From positions 137,829 to 201,828 of the forward strand of contig NZ_JAGMUK010000060.1 in NCBI RefSeq assembly GCF_019049245.1: a stretch of DNA of 64,000 nt, written 5' to 3'. How positions within the stretch are numbered: position 1 is the stretch's first letter; every line of letters begins with the position of its first letter. The DNA comes from Streptomyces sp. AC555_RSS877. Its GTDB lineage: Bacteria; Actinomycetota; Actinomycetes; Streptomycetales; Streptomycetaceae. Made by a program: the position numbers and the translations under genes. This document shows positions 52,819-61,939 of the stretch, piece by piece. The notes beneath the pieces were generated by a model. That model did not search any database, had not been told where the DNA came from, and worked only from the letters and a program-made list of their open reading frames with translations.

Positions 52819-53094
52819 CTAGGTCTCGGGGTCTTCCCGGAGGGGGCGTCCGCTGTGCCCCGCTTTCTCCGAGCTGTCCTCCCGCGGGATGGGCTGCTCG
52901 ACCAGCGCCAGGACCCGGTTCGCCATGAAGCGGGCCGTGCGGACGACGGAGCCGTTACGGGTGACTTCGCTCACTTCCACGACCCCTCGGCGCACCGCTG
53001 TCTCCACCCGGCGGCCCGCTCGGCTCGCCACCACCTCGTACGTACGCGTCGTGTCCCCGGCGTCCACGACTATCTCCACGCGATCACCCTTCAC
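52819..53094 (-). CDS. Hypothetical protein, 91 residues
   Basis: A small soluble protein: VKGDRVEIVVDAGDTTRTYE, VVASRAGRRVETAVRRGVVE, VSEVTRNGSVVRTARFMANR. Beta-rich with alternating charges; the pattern suggests a small DNA- or protein-binding fold but no family is recognised. GTG at 53094 follows AAGGGGG. Divergent from the kinase gene. Confidence 0.75.
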   Translation of the reverse strand: MKGDRVEIVVDAGDTTRTYEVVASRAGRRVETAVRRGVVEVSEVTRNGSVVRTARFMANRVLALVEQPIPREDSSEKAGHSGRPLREDPET

Positions 53095-53296
53095 GGGTTC
53101 AATCCCCCTTCTGCGACGGATGGTTGAGGTCACAGACCGGCCCAAGTCGCCTTGCCCGTGAGCTCTCTGACCACTCTTCAATTCTCCCACCCGGCACTGA
53201 CAATCGATCGGGCCGAGAGGGCGCGGCCTCTGCGCGCGGCGGGCCGTGGAAACGTAAGCTGTGGCACGTCACACGGACCGGGCAGCGGGGATGAAC

Positions 53297-54712
53297 ATGG
53301 CGATGATGCGCCTGAGGCGCGAGGACCCGCGCGTCGTCGGCTCGTTCAGGCTTCACAGACGGCTCGGCGCGGGCGGGATGGGCGTTGTCTATCTCGGCTC
53401 CGACCGCAAGGGGCAGCGGGTCGCTCTCAAGGTGATCCGGCCGGATCTGGCGGAGGACCAGGAGTTCCGCTCGCGGTTCGCGCGCGAGGTGTCGGCGGCA
53501 CGGCGCATCCGCGGCGGGTGCACGGCACGGCTGGTCGCGGCCGACCTCGACGCCGACCGGCCGTGGTTCGCCACGCAGTACGTGCCCGGCCCCTCCCTGC
53601 ACGACAAGGTCGCCGACGAGGGGCCGATGGGCGCCGCCGACGTGGCCGCCGTCGGGGCCGCCCTGTCGGAGGGGCTGGTGGCGGTGCACGAGGCCGGTGT
53701 GGTGCACCGGGACCTCAAGCCGTCCAACATCCTGCTGTCCCCCAAGGGACCGCGGATCATCGACTTCGGCATCGCCTGGGCGACGGGTGCCTCGACGCTC
53801 ACCCATGTCGGTACGGCCGTCGGCTCCCCCGGCTTCCTCGCCCCCGAGCAGGTGCGCGGCGCCGCGGTGACGCCCGCCACGGACGTGTTCTCCCTCGGCG
53901 CGACCCTGGCGTACGCGTCGATGGGCGACTCGCCCTTCGGGCACGGCAGTTCCGAGGTGATGCTGTACCGCGTGGTGCACGAGGAGGCGCAGCTGCACGG
54001 CGTGCCGGACGCGCTGGCCCCGCTGGTCCGGGCCTGTCTGGCGAAGGACCCCGAGGAGCGGCCCAGCACCCTGCAGCTGTCCATGCGGCTGAAGGAGATC
54101 GCCGCCCGGGAGACGCAGGGTCTCGCGGACGTACGGCCGCCCGCGCCGCGCGGCGGTGAGGCGGACCGGCCCACCGGGCGGCTCGCCGACACCTACCCGG
54201 AACGGGCGCCGCAGCGGCGTCCGCAAGGGCAGCAGGGTGCCCCGGGTACCCAGGGCACGCCCCCGCCGCGCAGCGGTCCCGCGTCACGGGGTCAGGCCCC
54301 GGTGCGGGGCGGGGCCCCGTCGCGGGGCGGCAGCGCCTCGCGGGGCGGCGGTCCGTCGTCGCGGTCCGGGGCGGCCGGGCGGAACACGACGCGGTCCGGC
54401 GGGAGCCGTCCGGCTTCGCGCGGTGGCGGCCGGCCGGCACCTAGGGGCACCGGAACGGGGCGGCGGCCCGCCAATCCGCGGCTGCTGCGCCAACGCCTCT
54501 TCGTGTTCGTCGTCGTCACGCTGCTGGTGGCGCTCGGCATCGCCGCGGCGCAGGGCTGCCAGGGGCCCCCGCGAGGGCTCGGGGGCGAGGGGAACGTCGT
54601 ACGGAATGAGCAGCGGCAGCCGCTGCGGGCCGTGCGACCGGGCGACGAGCCGTCAAACGCGCCGGTGATGTCGTCCGAGCGGTACGAGTCGACGCCCACG
54701 ACGTCCGGCTAG
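53297..54712 (+). CDS. Membrane Ser/Thr protein kinase
   Basis: A 471-residue Hanks-type kinase. Kinase domain at residues 15-275: GAGGMGVVYLG (P-loop), VALKVIRPD (Lys), VVHRDLKPSNILL (catalytic loop), IIDFGIAW (DFG) and GFLAPEQVRG (APE). Then a long, Pro/Arg/Gly/Ser-rich linker of about 120 residues with repeated RGGG/SRGG motifs, one transmembrane helix (LFVFVVVTLLVALGIAA) and a short extracellular tail of about 50 residues with no PASTA repeats. GGGG six bases before the ATG at 53297 decides the start; ATG 53291 is also possible. Upstream TAAGCT is a plausible -10. Confidence 0.92.
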   Translation: MAMMRLRREDPRVVGSFRLHRRLGAGGMGVVYLGSDRKGQRVALKVIRPDLAEDQEFRSRFAREVSAARRIRGGCTARLVAADLDADRPWFATQYVPGPSLHDKVADEGPMGAADVAAVGAALSEGLVAVHEAGVVHRDLKPSNILLSPKGPRIIDFGIAWATGASTLTHVGTAVGSPGFLAPEQVRGAAVTPATDVFSLGATLAYASMGDSPFGHGSSEVMLYRVVHEEAQLHGVPDALAPLVRACLAKDPEERPSTLQLSMRLKEIAARETQGLADVRPPAPRGGEADRPTGRLADTYPERAPQRRPQGQQGAPGTQGTPPPRSGPASRGQAPVRGGAPSRGGSASRGGGPSSRSGAAGRNTTRSGGSRPASRGGGRPAPRGTGTGRRPANPRLLRQRLFVFVVVTLLVALGIAAAQGCQGPPRGLGGEGNVVRNEQRQPLRAVRPGDEPSNAPVMSSERYESTPTTSG

Positions 54713-54738
54713 GCGCTCCCCGCCCGGTCGGTGGCGGC

Positions 54739-55557
54739 CTAGAGCTCGGGACGGCCCGTCGCCACGGCGTAGAAGGCGACCGCGGCCGCCGCGCCCACGT
54801 TGAGGGAGTCGACTCCGTGGGCCATCGGGATGCGCACCCATTCGTCGGCGGCCACCAGGGCCTGGGTGGAGAGGCCGTCGCCCTCGGCGCCGAGCATCAG
54901 GGCCACCCGGTCCATCTTGTGGGGGGCGGCTTCGTCGAGGGTCCTGGCCTTGGGGTCCGGGGTGAGGGCGAGGAGGGTGAAGCCCGCCTCGCGGACCGAC
55001 TCCAGGCCCCTCGGCCAGGTGTCGAGACGGGCGTACGGCACGGAGAAGACCGCACCCATGGAGACCTTCACGCTGCGGCGGTACAGGGGGTCGGCGCAGT
55101 CCGGGGAGAGCAGGACCGCGTCCATGCCGAGGGCGGCGGCCGAGCGGAAGATCGCGCCGATGTTGGTGTGGTCGTTGACCGACTCCATGACGACGACCCG
55201 GCGGGCGGTCTGGAGGAGGTCGGCCGCGGTGGGCAGCGGCTTGCGCTGCATCGAGGCGAGCGCGCCGCGGTGCACGTGGTAGCCGGTGACCTGTTCGGCG
55301 AGTTCCGGGCTGACCGCGTACACCGGGGCCGGGAGCTCGTCGATGACGTCCCGCATGACGTCGACCCACTTCGCGGACAGCAGCATCGAACGCATCTCGT
55401 ACCCGGCGTCCTTGGCCCGCCGGATGACCTTCTCGCCTTCGGCGATGAACAGGCCCTCGGCCGGCTCGCGCTTGCGGCGCAGTTCGACGTCGGTCAGGCC
55501 CGTGTAGTCGTTCAGGCACGGGTCGTCGGGGTCTTCGACGGTGATGAGATCGGCCAC
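54739..55557 (-). CDS. TrmH/SpoU-family RNA methyltransferase
   Basis: A 272-residue SPOUT methyltransferase. N-terminal substrate-binding domain (LRRKREPAEGLFIAEGEKVI) followed by the knotted catalytic domain with motifs ESVNDHTNIGAIFRSAAALG (motif 1, N and R), VALMLGAEGDGLS (motif 2) and IPMAHGVDSLNVGAAAAVAF (motif 3). Methylates ribose in rRNA or tRNA; which nucleotide is not clear. GTG at 55557. It is the first gene downstream of the CysG-like gene on the same strand. Confidence 0.93.
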   Translation of the reverse strand: MADLITVEDPDDPCLNDYTGLTDVELRRKREPAEGLFIAEGEKVIRRAKDAGYEMRSMLLSAKWVDVMRDVIDELPAPVYAVSPELAEQVTGYHVHRGALASMQRKPLPTAADLLQTARRVVVMESVNDHTNIGAIFRSAAALGMDAVLLSPDCADPLYRRSVKVSMGAVFSVPYARLDTWPRGLESVREAGFTLLALTPDPKARTLDEAAPHKMDRVALMLGAEGDGLSTQALVAADEWVRIPMAHGVDSLNVGAAAAVAFYAVATGRPEL

Positions 55558-55621
55558 AGGGTGATACTGCCTTGTCCTGGGTGCGGTGCCAACGGCTGGG
55601 GACGGGTTGTGTTACCCCGGG

Positions 55622-56854
55622 TTACTCGGAGGTCTGGGGGCCCACCGTGACGACCTCTCCGACGACGATGACGGCCGGCGGCTTCACGTCCTGGGTCCGT
55701 ACCGTCTCGGCGACCGTCGCGAGCGTGGCGTCGACCCGGCGTTGGGCCGCCGTGGTGCCCTCCTGCACGAGGGCGACCGGGGTGTCCGGGGACTTGCCGT
55801 GGGCCACCAGGGTTTCGGCGATCCTGCCGATCTTGTCGACGCCCATCAGGATCACGAGGGTGCCGGTCAGCTTGGCGAGGGACGGCCAGTCCACCAGGGA
55901 GCGCTCGTCGTCGGGGGCGACATGGCCGCTGACCACGGTGAACTCGTGGGCGACCCCGCGGTGGGTGACCGGGATGCCGGCCGCGCCGGGCACCGAGATC
56001 GAGCTGGAGATGCCGGGGACGACGGTGCAGGGGATGCCGGCCTCGGCGAGGGCCTGGAGTTCCTCCATGCCGCGGCCGAAGACGTACGGGTCGCCGCCCT
56101 TCAGCCGTACGACCGACTTGCCCTGCTTCGCGTGCTCGATCAGCGCGTTGTTTATGGCCTCCTGGGCCATGAAACGGCCGTACGGGATCTTCGCGGCGTC
56201 GATGACCTCGACATGCGGGGGGAGTTCGGCGAGGAGGTCGCGCGGGCCGAGGCGGTCGGCGATGACGACGTCGGCCTCGGCGAGCAGGCGGCGGCCGCGG
56301 ACCGTGATCAGGTCCGGGTCGCCGGGGCCCCCGCCGACCAGGGCGACGCCGGTGGTACGGGTGCGGTGGTGCGGGGCGACGAGGGTGCCGTCGCGCAGGC
56401 CCTCGACGACCGCGTCACGGATGGCGGCGGTGTGGCGGGGGTCCCGGCCGCGCGCGTTCGTGGTGAGGACCGCCACCGTGACGCCCTCGCTGGTGCCGGT
56501 GGCCGGGGTCCAGGCGGTCGCCGCGTCGGCGTCGTCGGAGCGGACGCACCACACGCGGTGCGTCTCCGCCTCGGCGGAGGCTCGGGTGTTGGCCTCCGGG
56601 TCGCTGGTGGCGATCAGGGCGTACCAGGCGTTCGCGAGGTCGCCGTCGGCGTACGCGCGTCGCTGCCAGGTGATCTCGCCAGCGTCCGCCATCGCCTCGA
56701 CCGAGGGGGTCGCCGTGGGAGACACGAGGTGGATGTCGGCGCCCGCTGCGATCAGGGCCGGGAGCCGGCGCTGGGCGACCTGGCCGCCGCCGAGGACGAC
56801 GACCCTGCGGCCGGTGAGGCGGAGGCCTACGGGGTAGGCGGGGTGTTCGGCCAT
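55622..56854 (-). CDS. cobA: Uroporphyrinogen-III C-methyltransferase fused to precorrin-2 dehydrogenase (CysG-like)
   Basis: A 410-residue two-domain enzyme. The N-terminal NAD-binding domain (VVVLGGGQVAQRRLPALIAA) fits precorrin-2 dehydrogenase/ferrochelatase of CysG. The C-terminal SAM methyltransferase domain shows VALVGGGPGDPDLITVRGRR, VVRLKGGDPYVFGRG, PVTHRGVAHEFTVVSGHV and VILMGVDKIG. Together they make precorrin-2 or sirohydrochlorin and possibly siroheme. ATG at 56854 with GAGGAG upstream. Lies beside cobT and cobL, so feeding cobalamin synthesis is likely. Confidence 0.93.
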   Translation of the reverse strand: MAEHPAYPVGLRLTGRRVVVLGGGQVAQRRLPALIAAGADIHLVSPTATPSVEAMADAGEITWQRRAYADGDLANAWYALIATSDPEANTRASAEAETHRVWCVRSDDADAATAWTPATGTSEGVTVAVLTTNARGRDPRHTAAIRDAVVEGLRDGTLVAPHHRTRTTGVALVGGGPGDPDLITVRGRRLLAEADVVIADRLGPRDLLAELPPHVEVIDAAKIPYGRFMAQEAINNALIEHAKQGKSVVRLKGGDPYVFGRGMEELQALAEAGIPCTVVPGISSSISVPGAAGIPVTHRGVAHEFTVVSGHVAPDDERSLVDWPSLAKLTGTLVILMGVDKIGRIAETLVAHGKSPDTPVALVQEGTTAAQRRVDATLATVAETVRTQDVKPPAVIVVGEVVTVGPQTSE

Positions 56855-57030
56855 GAGGGTGCTGCTCCTCGGTGCGGTGCGGTGGCCCTGACGTGCGGAT
56901 TTTACGGGGCAGGGGGTGTGACGGCTCAGGTGGTCCAGTGGATGAGCACCGTCGCCGTCTGCGGGTGGTGTGGTCCGCGCCCACCCTCCCCCATCGCCCT
57001 GCGGAACGACTGCCCACGGACCACGGGTGC

Positions 57031-60000
57031 CTACTTCTCAGTTACCCCTGCGGAGTCGAAGGTCGCCACCTCGTGCATCGCTCTCGCCGTGCTCTGCACC
57101 AGCGGGAGCGCGAGCAGCGCGCCCGTGCCCTCACCCAGGCGGAGGTCGAGGTCGACCAGGGGCCGCAGGCCCAGCTTGTTGAGGGCGGCCACGTGGCCGG
57201 GCTCGGCGCTGCGGTGGCCCGCGATGCAGGCCGCGAGGACCTCCGGGGCGATCGCGCGGGCGACCAGGGCGGCGGCGCCGGCGCTGACGCCGTCCAGGAT
57301 CACCGGCGTACGCAGGGAGGCGCCGCCGAGGAGGAGGCCGACGATGGCGGCGTGTTCGAAGCCGCCGATCGCGGCGAGGACGCCGATGGGGTCGGCCGGG
57401 TCCGGCTGGTGGAGGTCGATGGCCCGGCGGACGACCTCGGTCTTGCGGGCCAGGGTCTCGTCGTTGATGCCGGTGCCGCGGCCCGTCACCTCGGCCGGGT
57501 CCGTGTCCGTGTAGACCGAGATCAGGGCGGCGGACGCGGTGGTGTTGGCGATGCCCATCTCGCCGGTGAGCAGCGCCTTGTTGCCGGCCGCCACCAGGTC
57601 GCGGGCCGTCTCGATGCCCACCTCGATGGCCTGCTTGGCCTCCTCGCGGGTCATCGCGGGGCCGGTGGTCATGTCGGAGGTGCCCGCGCGGATCTTGCGC
57701 GGAAGGAGCCCGGGGGTTGCGGGGAGCTCGGCCGCCACGCCGACGTCGATGACGCAGACCTCGGCGCCCACCTGGGCCGCGAAGGCGTTGCAGACGGCTC
57801 CGCCGCCGAGGAAGTTGGCGACCATCTGGGCCGTCACCTCCTGCGGCCAGGGGGTGACCCCCTGGGCGTGCACGCCGTGGTCACCGGCGAAGATCGCGAC
57901 GGCCGCGGGCTCCGGGATGGGCGGCGGGCACTGGCGGGACAGGCCGGACAGCTGCGCGGAGATGATCTCCAGCATGCCGAGCGAGCCGGGCGGCTTCGTC
58001 ATGCGCTTCTGCCGCTCCCACGCCTCGCCGAGCGCCTTGGCGTCCAGCGGGCGGATCTGCGCGACGGTCTCGCCGAGCAGGTCGTGCGGCTCCTCGCCGG
58101 GCAGCGCGCGACGGCCGTACGTCTCCTCGTGGACGACCCACGACAGCGGGCGGCGCTTGGACCAGCCGGCCTGCATCAGCTCCGGCTCGTCCGGGAACTC
58201 GTCGACATAGCCCACGCACAGGTACGCGATGACCTCGAGGTGATCGGGCAGGCCGAGGGCACGGACCATCTCACGCTCGTCGAAGAAGCTGACCCAGCCG
58301 ACACCGAGGCCCTCGGCGCGGGCGGCGAGCCAGAGGTTCTCGACCGCGAGCGCGGCGGAGTACGGGGCCATCTGCGGCTGGGTGTGCCGGCCGAGGGTGT
58401 GACGGCCGCCGCGGGTCGGGTCGGCGGTGACCACGATGTTCACCGGGGTGTCGAGGATCGCCTCGATCTTGAGTTCCTTGAACTGCTTCGCCCGGCCCTT
58501 GGGAAGGGACTTCGCGTAGGCCTCACGCTGGCGCATGGCCAGGTCGTGCATGCTGCTCCGGGTTTCCGCCGAGCGGATGACGACGAAGTCCCAGGGCTGC
58601 GAGTGGCCCACGGAGGGGGCGGTGTGGGCCGCTTCCAGCACGCGGAGCAGCACCTCGTGCGGGATCGGGTCGCTGCGGAAGCCGTTGCGGATGTCACGGC
58701 GCTCGCGCATGACCTTGAGGACGGCCTCGCGCTCGGCGTCGTTGTAGGCGGGCGCGGCCGGGCCGGTGGACTGTCGTACGTCTTCCACTGGCGCCGTGCT
58801 CATTTCTTCCTGGTCCTGCCGGTCTTGCTGGTTCTGCTCGTCCTGCTCGTCTTCCTGGTCGGCGGCCCTGGTGTTCAGGTCCTCCGCTTGCTGTTCGGGG
58901 TCGGGGTGGCCCTCGCGGGGTGCGGGGACCGCTGCCGTGTCCTCCGGGCCCCGCGCGCCCTCCGGCGGGAGGGCCGTGGCATGCGGGGACGTCGGCGCGA
59001 GGTGCGGAGTGGTCGGCACCGAGCCCTCGACCTGGACGAACCGGCCCAAGGGCTGGTCGGCCTGGGACTCCGGTTCGGCGGCCTGCGGCTGGGGGGCGGT
59101 CGCCTCCGCCGAGCCGTCCGGGGCGAACTGGGCTGCCGCGTCCGGGAAGGGGTCCGCGGCGGTCGTCCCGAAGTCGTCCTGCACGAGGGGCGCGGCCTGG
59201 ACGAGTTGAGGGCCCTGCGCGGCCTGGTCGACTGCCGCGTACTGGGGAGACGGCTCGGGAGTCACTGCTGCGGGGACCTCTTCGACGGGTGCCGTGGGGC
59301 CGTCCACGGGCTGCGGCGCGGCTGTTTCGGCGTCCGGGGCGGCCGGGAACGACACGGCTTCGGGGGCCGGGGGCGCGGCCTCGGCGGCGGGGGCTTCGCC
59401 GGGCTGCACGGCAGACTCGGGAAACGGTGAGGCGTCGTGGGCCGGGGCTTCGGGAAGCTGGGCCGCGTTCGACGAGGGGTCGGGGGCCGGAGCCTGCGTG
59501 ACGTCCGGAGTCGCGTCGGCACCGGTGGGCTGTGCGGGGGCGGACTCGGAATCCGGCGCGATGCCGGAGGCGATCGCCTCGGGCACGGGCGGGATCTCGG
59601 AGGCGGCCGCTTCGGCGACCGGTGCGGGCTCGAACACCGGGGCGGGTTCAGGCGCCGGGGCGGCCTCGGCCGTGTGCGCGGCTTCAGGCTCCTGTACGGC
59701 GTCGGGAGCGGGAGCGGCTGCGAAGCCCTGCTCGGTGTTCACGGCGGTGTCGGCTGTCGGTACCTGACCGGCGTCGAATCCCGGCTCCTGGCCGGAATCG
59801 GCCGCGGCGTCGGTCGGCTCCGTCTGCCCGCCGTCCGTGTCCGGCCCCGCCGGCTGCTCCGCCTGTGCGGCGGCAGCAATCTGGTCCGGTACGACGCCCA
59901 GCGCCTGTCCCTCGTCCGGCGTCGGCACGGTCACCGGGGCCTGGGCGGCGTCCGGGGCCGCTACGGTCTCCGGCATCGGCCCAGCATCCGGAAGATGCGA

Positions 60001-61560
60001 TTCCGCAGAGATCCGCGAGGCGTCATCGACCGGCACGGCCTCGTCACCGGGCGCGACCTCGGCGCCCTGCGGAGCCTGTGCGGCGTACCCACCCTCCTGG
60101 CCTTCCGCGGTCGGCGCGCCGTGTCCGTCGGCGTCCTGGACCGGCGGCACGAATCCCCCGTCGTGGTCCTCGGAAGCCTGCGGCGTCGCACCTGCTTGAG
60201 GCTCCGCAGCCTGCATGGTCCCCTCGCCGTGCCCGTCAGGGGACGGCGGGAAGTCGCCGCCGTAACCGTCCGGGGACGGCGGGAAGTCGCCACCCTGCCC
60301 GTCCGGGGACTGCGGGAAGTCGCCACCCTGCCCGTCCGGGGACTGCAGGAAGTCGCCACCCTGCCCGTCCGGGGACTGCAGGAAGTCGCCACCCTGCCCG
60401 TCCGGAACCTGCGCGAAGTCGCCACCCTGCCCGTCCGGGGACTGCGGGAAGTCGCCACCCTGCCCGTCCGGAACCTGCGCGAAGTCGCCACCCTGCCCGT
60501 CCGGGGACTGCAGGAAGTCGCCACCCTGCCCGTCCGGAACCTGCGCGAAGCCCTCGTCGTGAGCCTCCGGAGACTGCGCAAACCCGGAGCCCTGACCCTC
60601 CGGAGCCTCGGCGACCTCGTCGCCCTGGCTTTCCGGAGCCGACGTGACCTCGCCGCCCTGGCTTTCCGGAGCCGACGTGACCTCGCCGCCCTGACCGTCC
60701 AAGGCGTGCGCGAACTCGCTGTCCTGGCTGTCCGGGGCCTGGGCGCACTCGCCGTCCTGGTCCTCCGGAACCTGGTCGGGCCCGGAAGCCTGGCCCTCCG
60801 GGGCCGGGGCGACGGCGCCGCCCTGGCCCTCCATGGGCTCCGTGCCGTTCGTCCCAGTGCTCACGTCCGCGAGCGGCGGCGCGTGAACGGCGGCCGCGGT
60901 CTGCGGAGCCGTCGGTGTGGCGGTCTCGGTCGCGAGGCGGGTCATCGTGGCCTGGGCCGCGCCCGCCTGCTCGGCCGCGTGGTCCGGCGCCGGAACAACC
61001 GTTTCGGCAGTCGCGGCCTCGGGGCTCACCGGTGCCTGGACCGCGCCGTGGACGGGGGCCGCGCCCCACGGCGTCGCGCCCTGGGGCGGCGTCTCGCGGA
61101 GCTGTTGCGGGACGTCGAGGTATTCGGGGCCGGTGGCGCCCGGGCCGGACGGCCGTACCGGCGCTCCGACGGCGCCGCGGTCGGCGAGGGAGCGGACGGG
61201 GCTCGCGGAGGTGTCGGGGATGGGCGGGCCGAGGTGCAGGGGGCGGCGGGGCGGGGTCTGCAGCGACTGCGGCGCGGGGTTGGGGAGGCGGAAGCCGTTG
61301 AGGTCGACCGAACCGCTGTCGCGGCCGGACATCTCGTGCGGGCCGGGCTCGTGCACGGTCTCGACGACCGGCTCCGGCGCGGGCGGGGCGACCTCGTTGC
61401 CCCACGCGCCCTGGGCGCCCGGCAGCAGCAACAGGTCTTCGTCCTCGGCGGTGGTCTCGGAGAGGTAGGTGTACGCACCGTGCGCGGGGGCGCCCGGCTG
61501 CTCCACCATGCCTGCGCTCTCCGGCAGTCCCTCGCCCGGAACCTGGCCGGTGTCGGTCAT
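57031..61560 (-). CDS. cobT: BluB-CobT fusion with very long repetitive N-terminal extension
   Basis: A 1509-residue protein. Residues 1 to about 920 are Ala/Pro/Glu/Gln-rich, with an 11-residue repeat array at about 252-445 (PDGQGGDFxQS). Residues about 938-1145 are a nitroreductase-fold BluB-like domain (NGFRSDPIPHEVLLRVLEAA, APSVGHSQPWDFVV), the 5,6-dimethylbenzimidazole synthase type. Residues about 1150-1509 are CobT: KPPGSLGMLE, FAGDHGVHAQGV, LTGEMGIANTT, DLRLGEGTGAL. It should make the lower ligand and activate it as alpha-ribazole phosphate. ATG at 61560 with GAGGGG upstream. A possible internal start lies at 58803 (AGGAAGAA then ATG). Confidence 0.93.
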   Translation of the reverse strand: MTDTGQVPGEGLPESAGMVEQPGAPAHGAYTYLSETTAEDEDLLLLPGAQGAWGNEVAPPAPEPVVETVHEPGPHEMSGRDSGSVDLNGFRLPNPAPQSLQTPPRRPLHLGPPIPDTSASPVRSLADRGAVGAPVRPSGPGATGPEYLDVPQQLRETPPQGATPWGAAPVHGAVQAPVSPEAATAETVVPAPDHAAEQAGAAQATMTRLATETATPTAPQTAAAVHAPPLADVSTGTNGTEPMEGQGGAVAPAPEGQASGPDQVPEDQDGECAQAPDSQDSEFAHALDGQGGEVTSAPESQGGEVTSAPESQGDEVAEAPEGQGSGFAQSPEAHDEGFAQVPDGQGGDFLQSPDGQGGDFAQVPDGQGGDFPQSPDGQGGDFAQVPDGQGGDFLQSPDGQGGDFLQSPDGQGGDFPQSPDGQGGDFPPSPDGYGGDFPPSPDGHGEGTMQAAEPQAGATPQASEDHDGGFVPPVQDADGHGAPTAEGQEGGYAAQAPQGAEVAPGDEAVPVDDASRISAESHLPDAGPMPETVAAPDAAQAPVTVPTPDEGQALGVVPDQIAAAAQAEQPAGPDTDGGQTEPTDAAADSGQEPGFDAGQVPTADTAVNTEQGFAAAPAPDAVQEPEAAHTAEAAPAPEPAPVFEPAPVAEAAASEIPPVPEAIASGIAPDSESAPAQPTGADATPDVTQAPAPDPSSNAAQLPEAPAHDASPFPESAVQPGEAPAAEAAPPAPEAVSFPAAPDAETAAPQPVDGPTAPVEEVPAAVTPEPSPQYAAVDQAAQGPQLVQAAPLVQDDFGTTAADPFPDAAAQFAPDGSAEATAPQPQAAEPESQADQPLGRFVQVEGSVPTTPHLAPTSPHATALPPEGARGPEDTAAVPAPREGHPDPEQQAEDLNTRAADQEDEQDEQNQQDRQDQEEMSTAPVEDVRQSTGPAAPAYNDAEREAVLKVMRERRDIRNGFRSDPIPHEVLLRVLEAAHTAPSVGHSQPWDFVVIRSAETRSSMHDLAMRQREAYAKSLPKGRAKQFKELKIEAILDTPVNIVVTADPTRGGRHTLGRHTQPQMAPYSAALAVENLWLAARAEGLGVGWVSFFDEREMVRALGLPDHLEVIAYLCVGYVDEFPDEPELMQAGWSKRRPLSWVVHEETYGRRALPGEEPHDLLGETVAQIRPLDAKALGEAWERQKRMTKPPGSLGMLEIISAQLSGLSRQCPPPIPEPAAVAIFAGDHGVHAQGVTPWPQEVTAQMVANFLGGGAVCNAFAAQVGAEVCVIDVGVAAELPATPGLLPRKIRAGTSDMTTGPAMTREEAKQAIEVGIETARDLVAAGNKALLTGEMGIANTTASAALISVYTDTDPAEVTGRGTGINDETLARKTEVVRRAIDLHQPDPADPIGVLAAIGGFEHAAIVGLLLGGASLRTPVILDGVSAGAAALVARAIAPEVLAACIAGHRSAEPGHVAALNKLGLRPLVDLDLRLGEGTGALLALPLVQSTARAMHEVATFDSAGVTEK
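60225..60810 (-). repeat. 33-bp tandem repeat inside the cobT extension
   Basis: About nine near-identical 33-base units (11 residues, PDGQGGDFPQS / PDGQGGDFAQV / PDGQGGDFLQS) between about 60237 and 60550, with further degenerate units (PESQGGEVTSA, PEDQDGECAQA) up to about 60800, all in frame. This is coding microsatellite-like expansion, not a CRISPR array: there are no spacers. Confidence 0.9.
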
Positions 61561-61939
61561 GCGTAACCCCTCGCCCATCGGTTAGTGCTTCTTCGGCCGG
61601 CTCACCCGGAACGGCGCACCGACCGCCCCACAGTGAAGAACGAGCGTGCGTGCCCAGCGGCACGAACGACCCGTCGCCAAAAGACGACAAAGCCATTAAC
61701 TGGCATTGTCGCGGCCGTTGCGCCGTCACGACAGCTTGATCCGCGACAGCCCGCTGTGGACTGCGCCACGTTGCGCGTCCTCCGGTTCCGCCGTACCACA
61801 CCCACTCCAAAAGGGGCGTGTTTTCCGGACATTGGCCGACGAAGTGCCGAGCATCCGAGTGCGGTACAACGATCGGCCAGCCTACCGCGCGCAGTACGAC
61901 AACAGGATCACGGGGACAGGATGCGGGACGCAACCGGAG
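61561..61939. other. Upstream region of cobT, with inverted repeat
   Basis: 379 bases between cobL and cobT on the minus strand. It contains an inverted repeat CGACAAAGCCA-TTAAC-TGGCATTGTCG (61685-61711, one mismatch). I looked for a cobalamin riboswitch and found no convincing B12-box. No coding frame supported. Confidence 0.5.

Noticed and set aside
60225..60810. CRISPR-like array of regularly spaced repeats
   Set aside because: Units are contiguous, in frame, with no unique spacers, and lie inside a gene.
59437..61566. A 709-codon open frame antisense to the cobT extension, full of repeats
   Set aside because: It mirrors the 33-bp repeats; the opposite strand has the start signal and joins homologous BluB and CobT domains.
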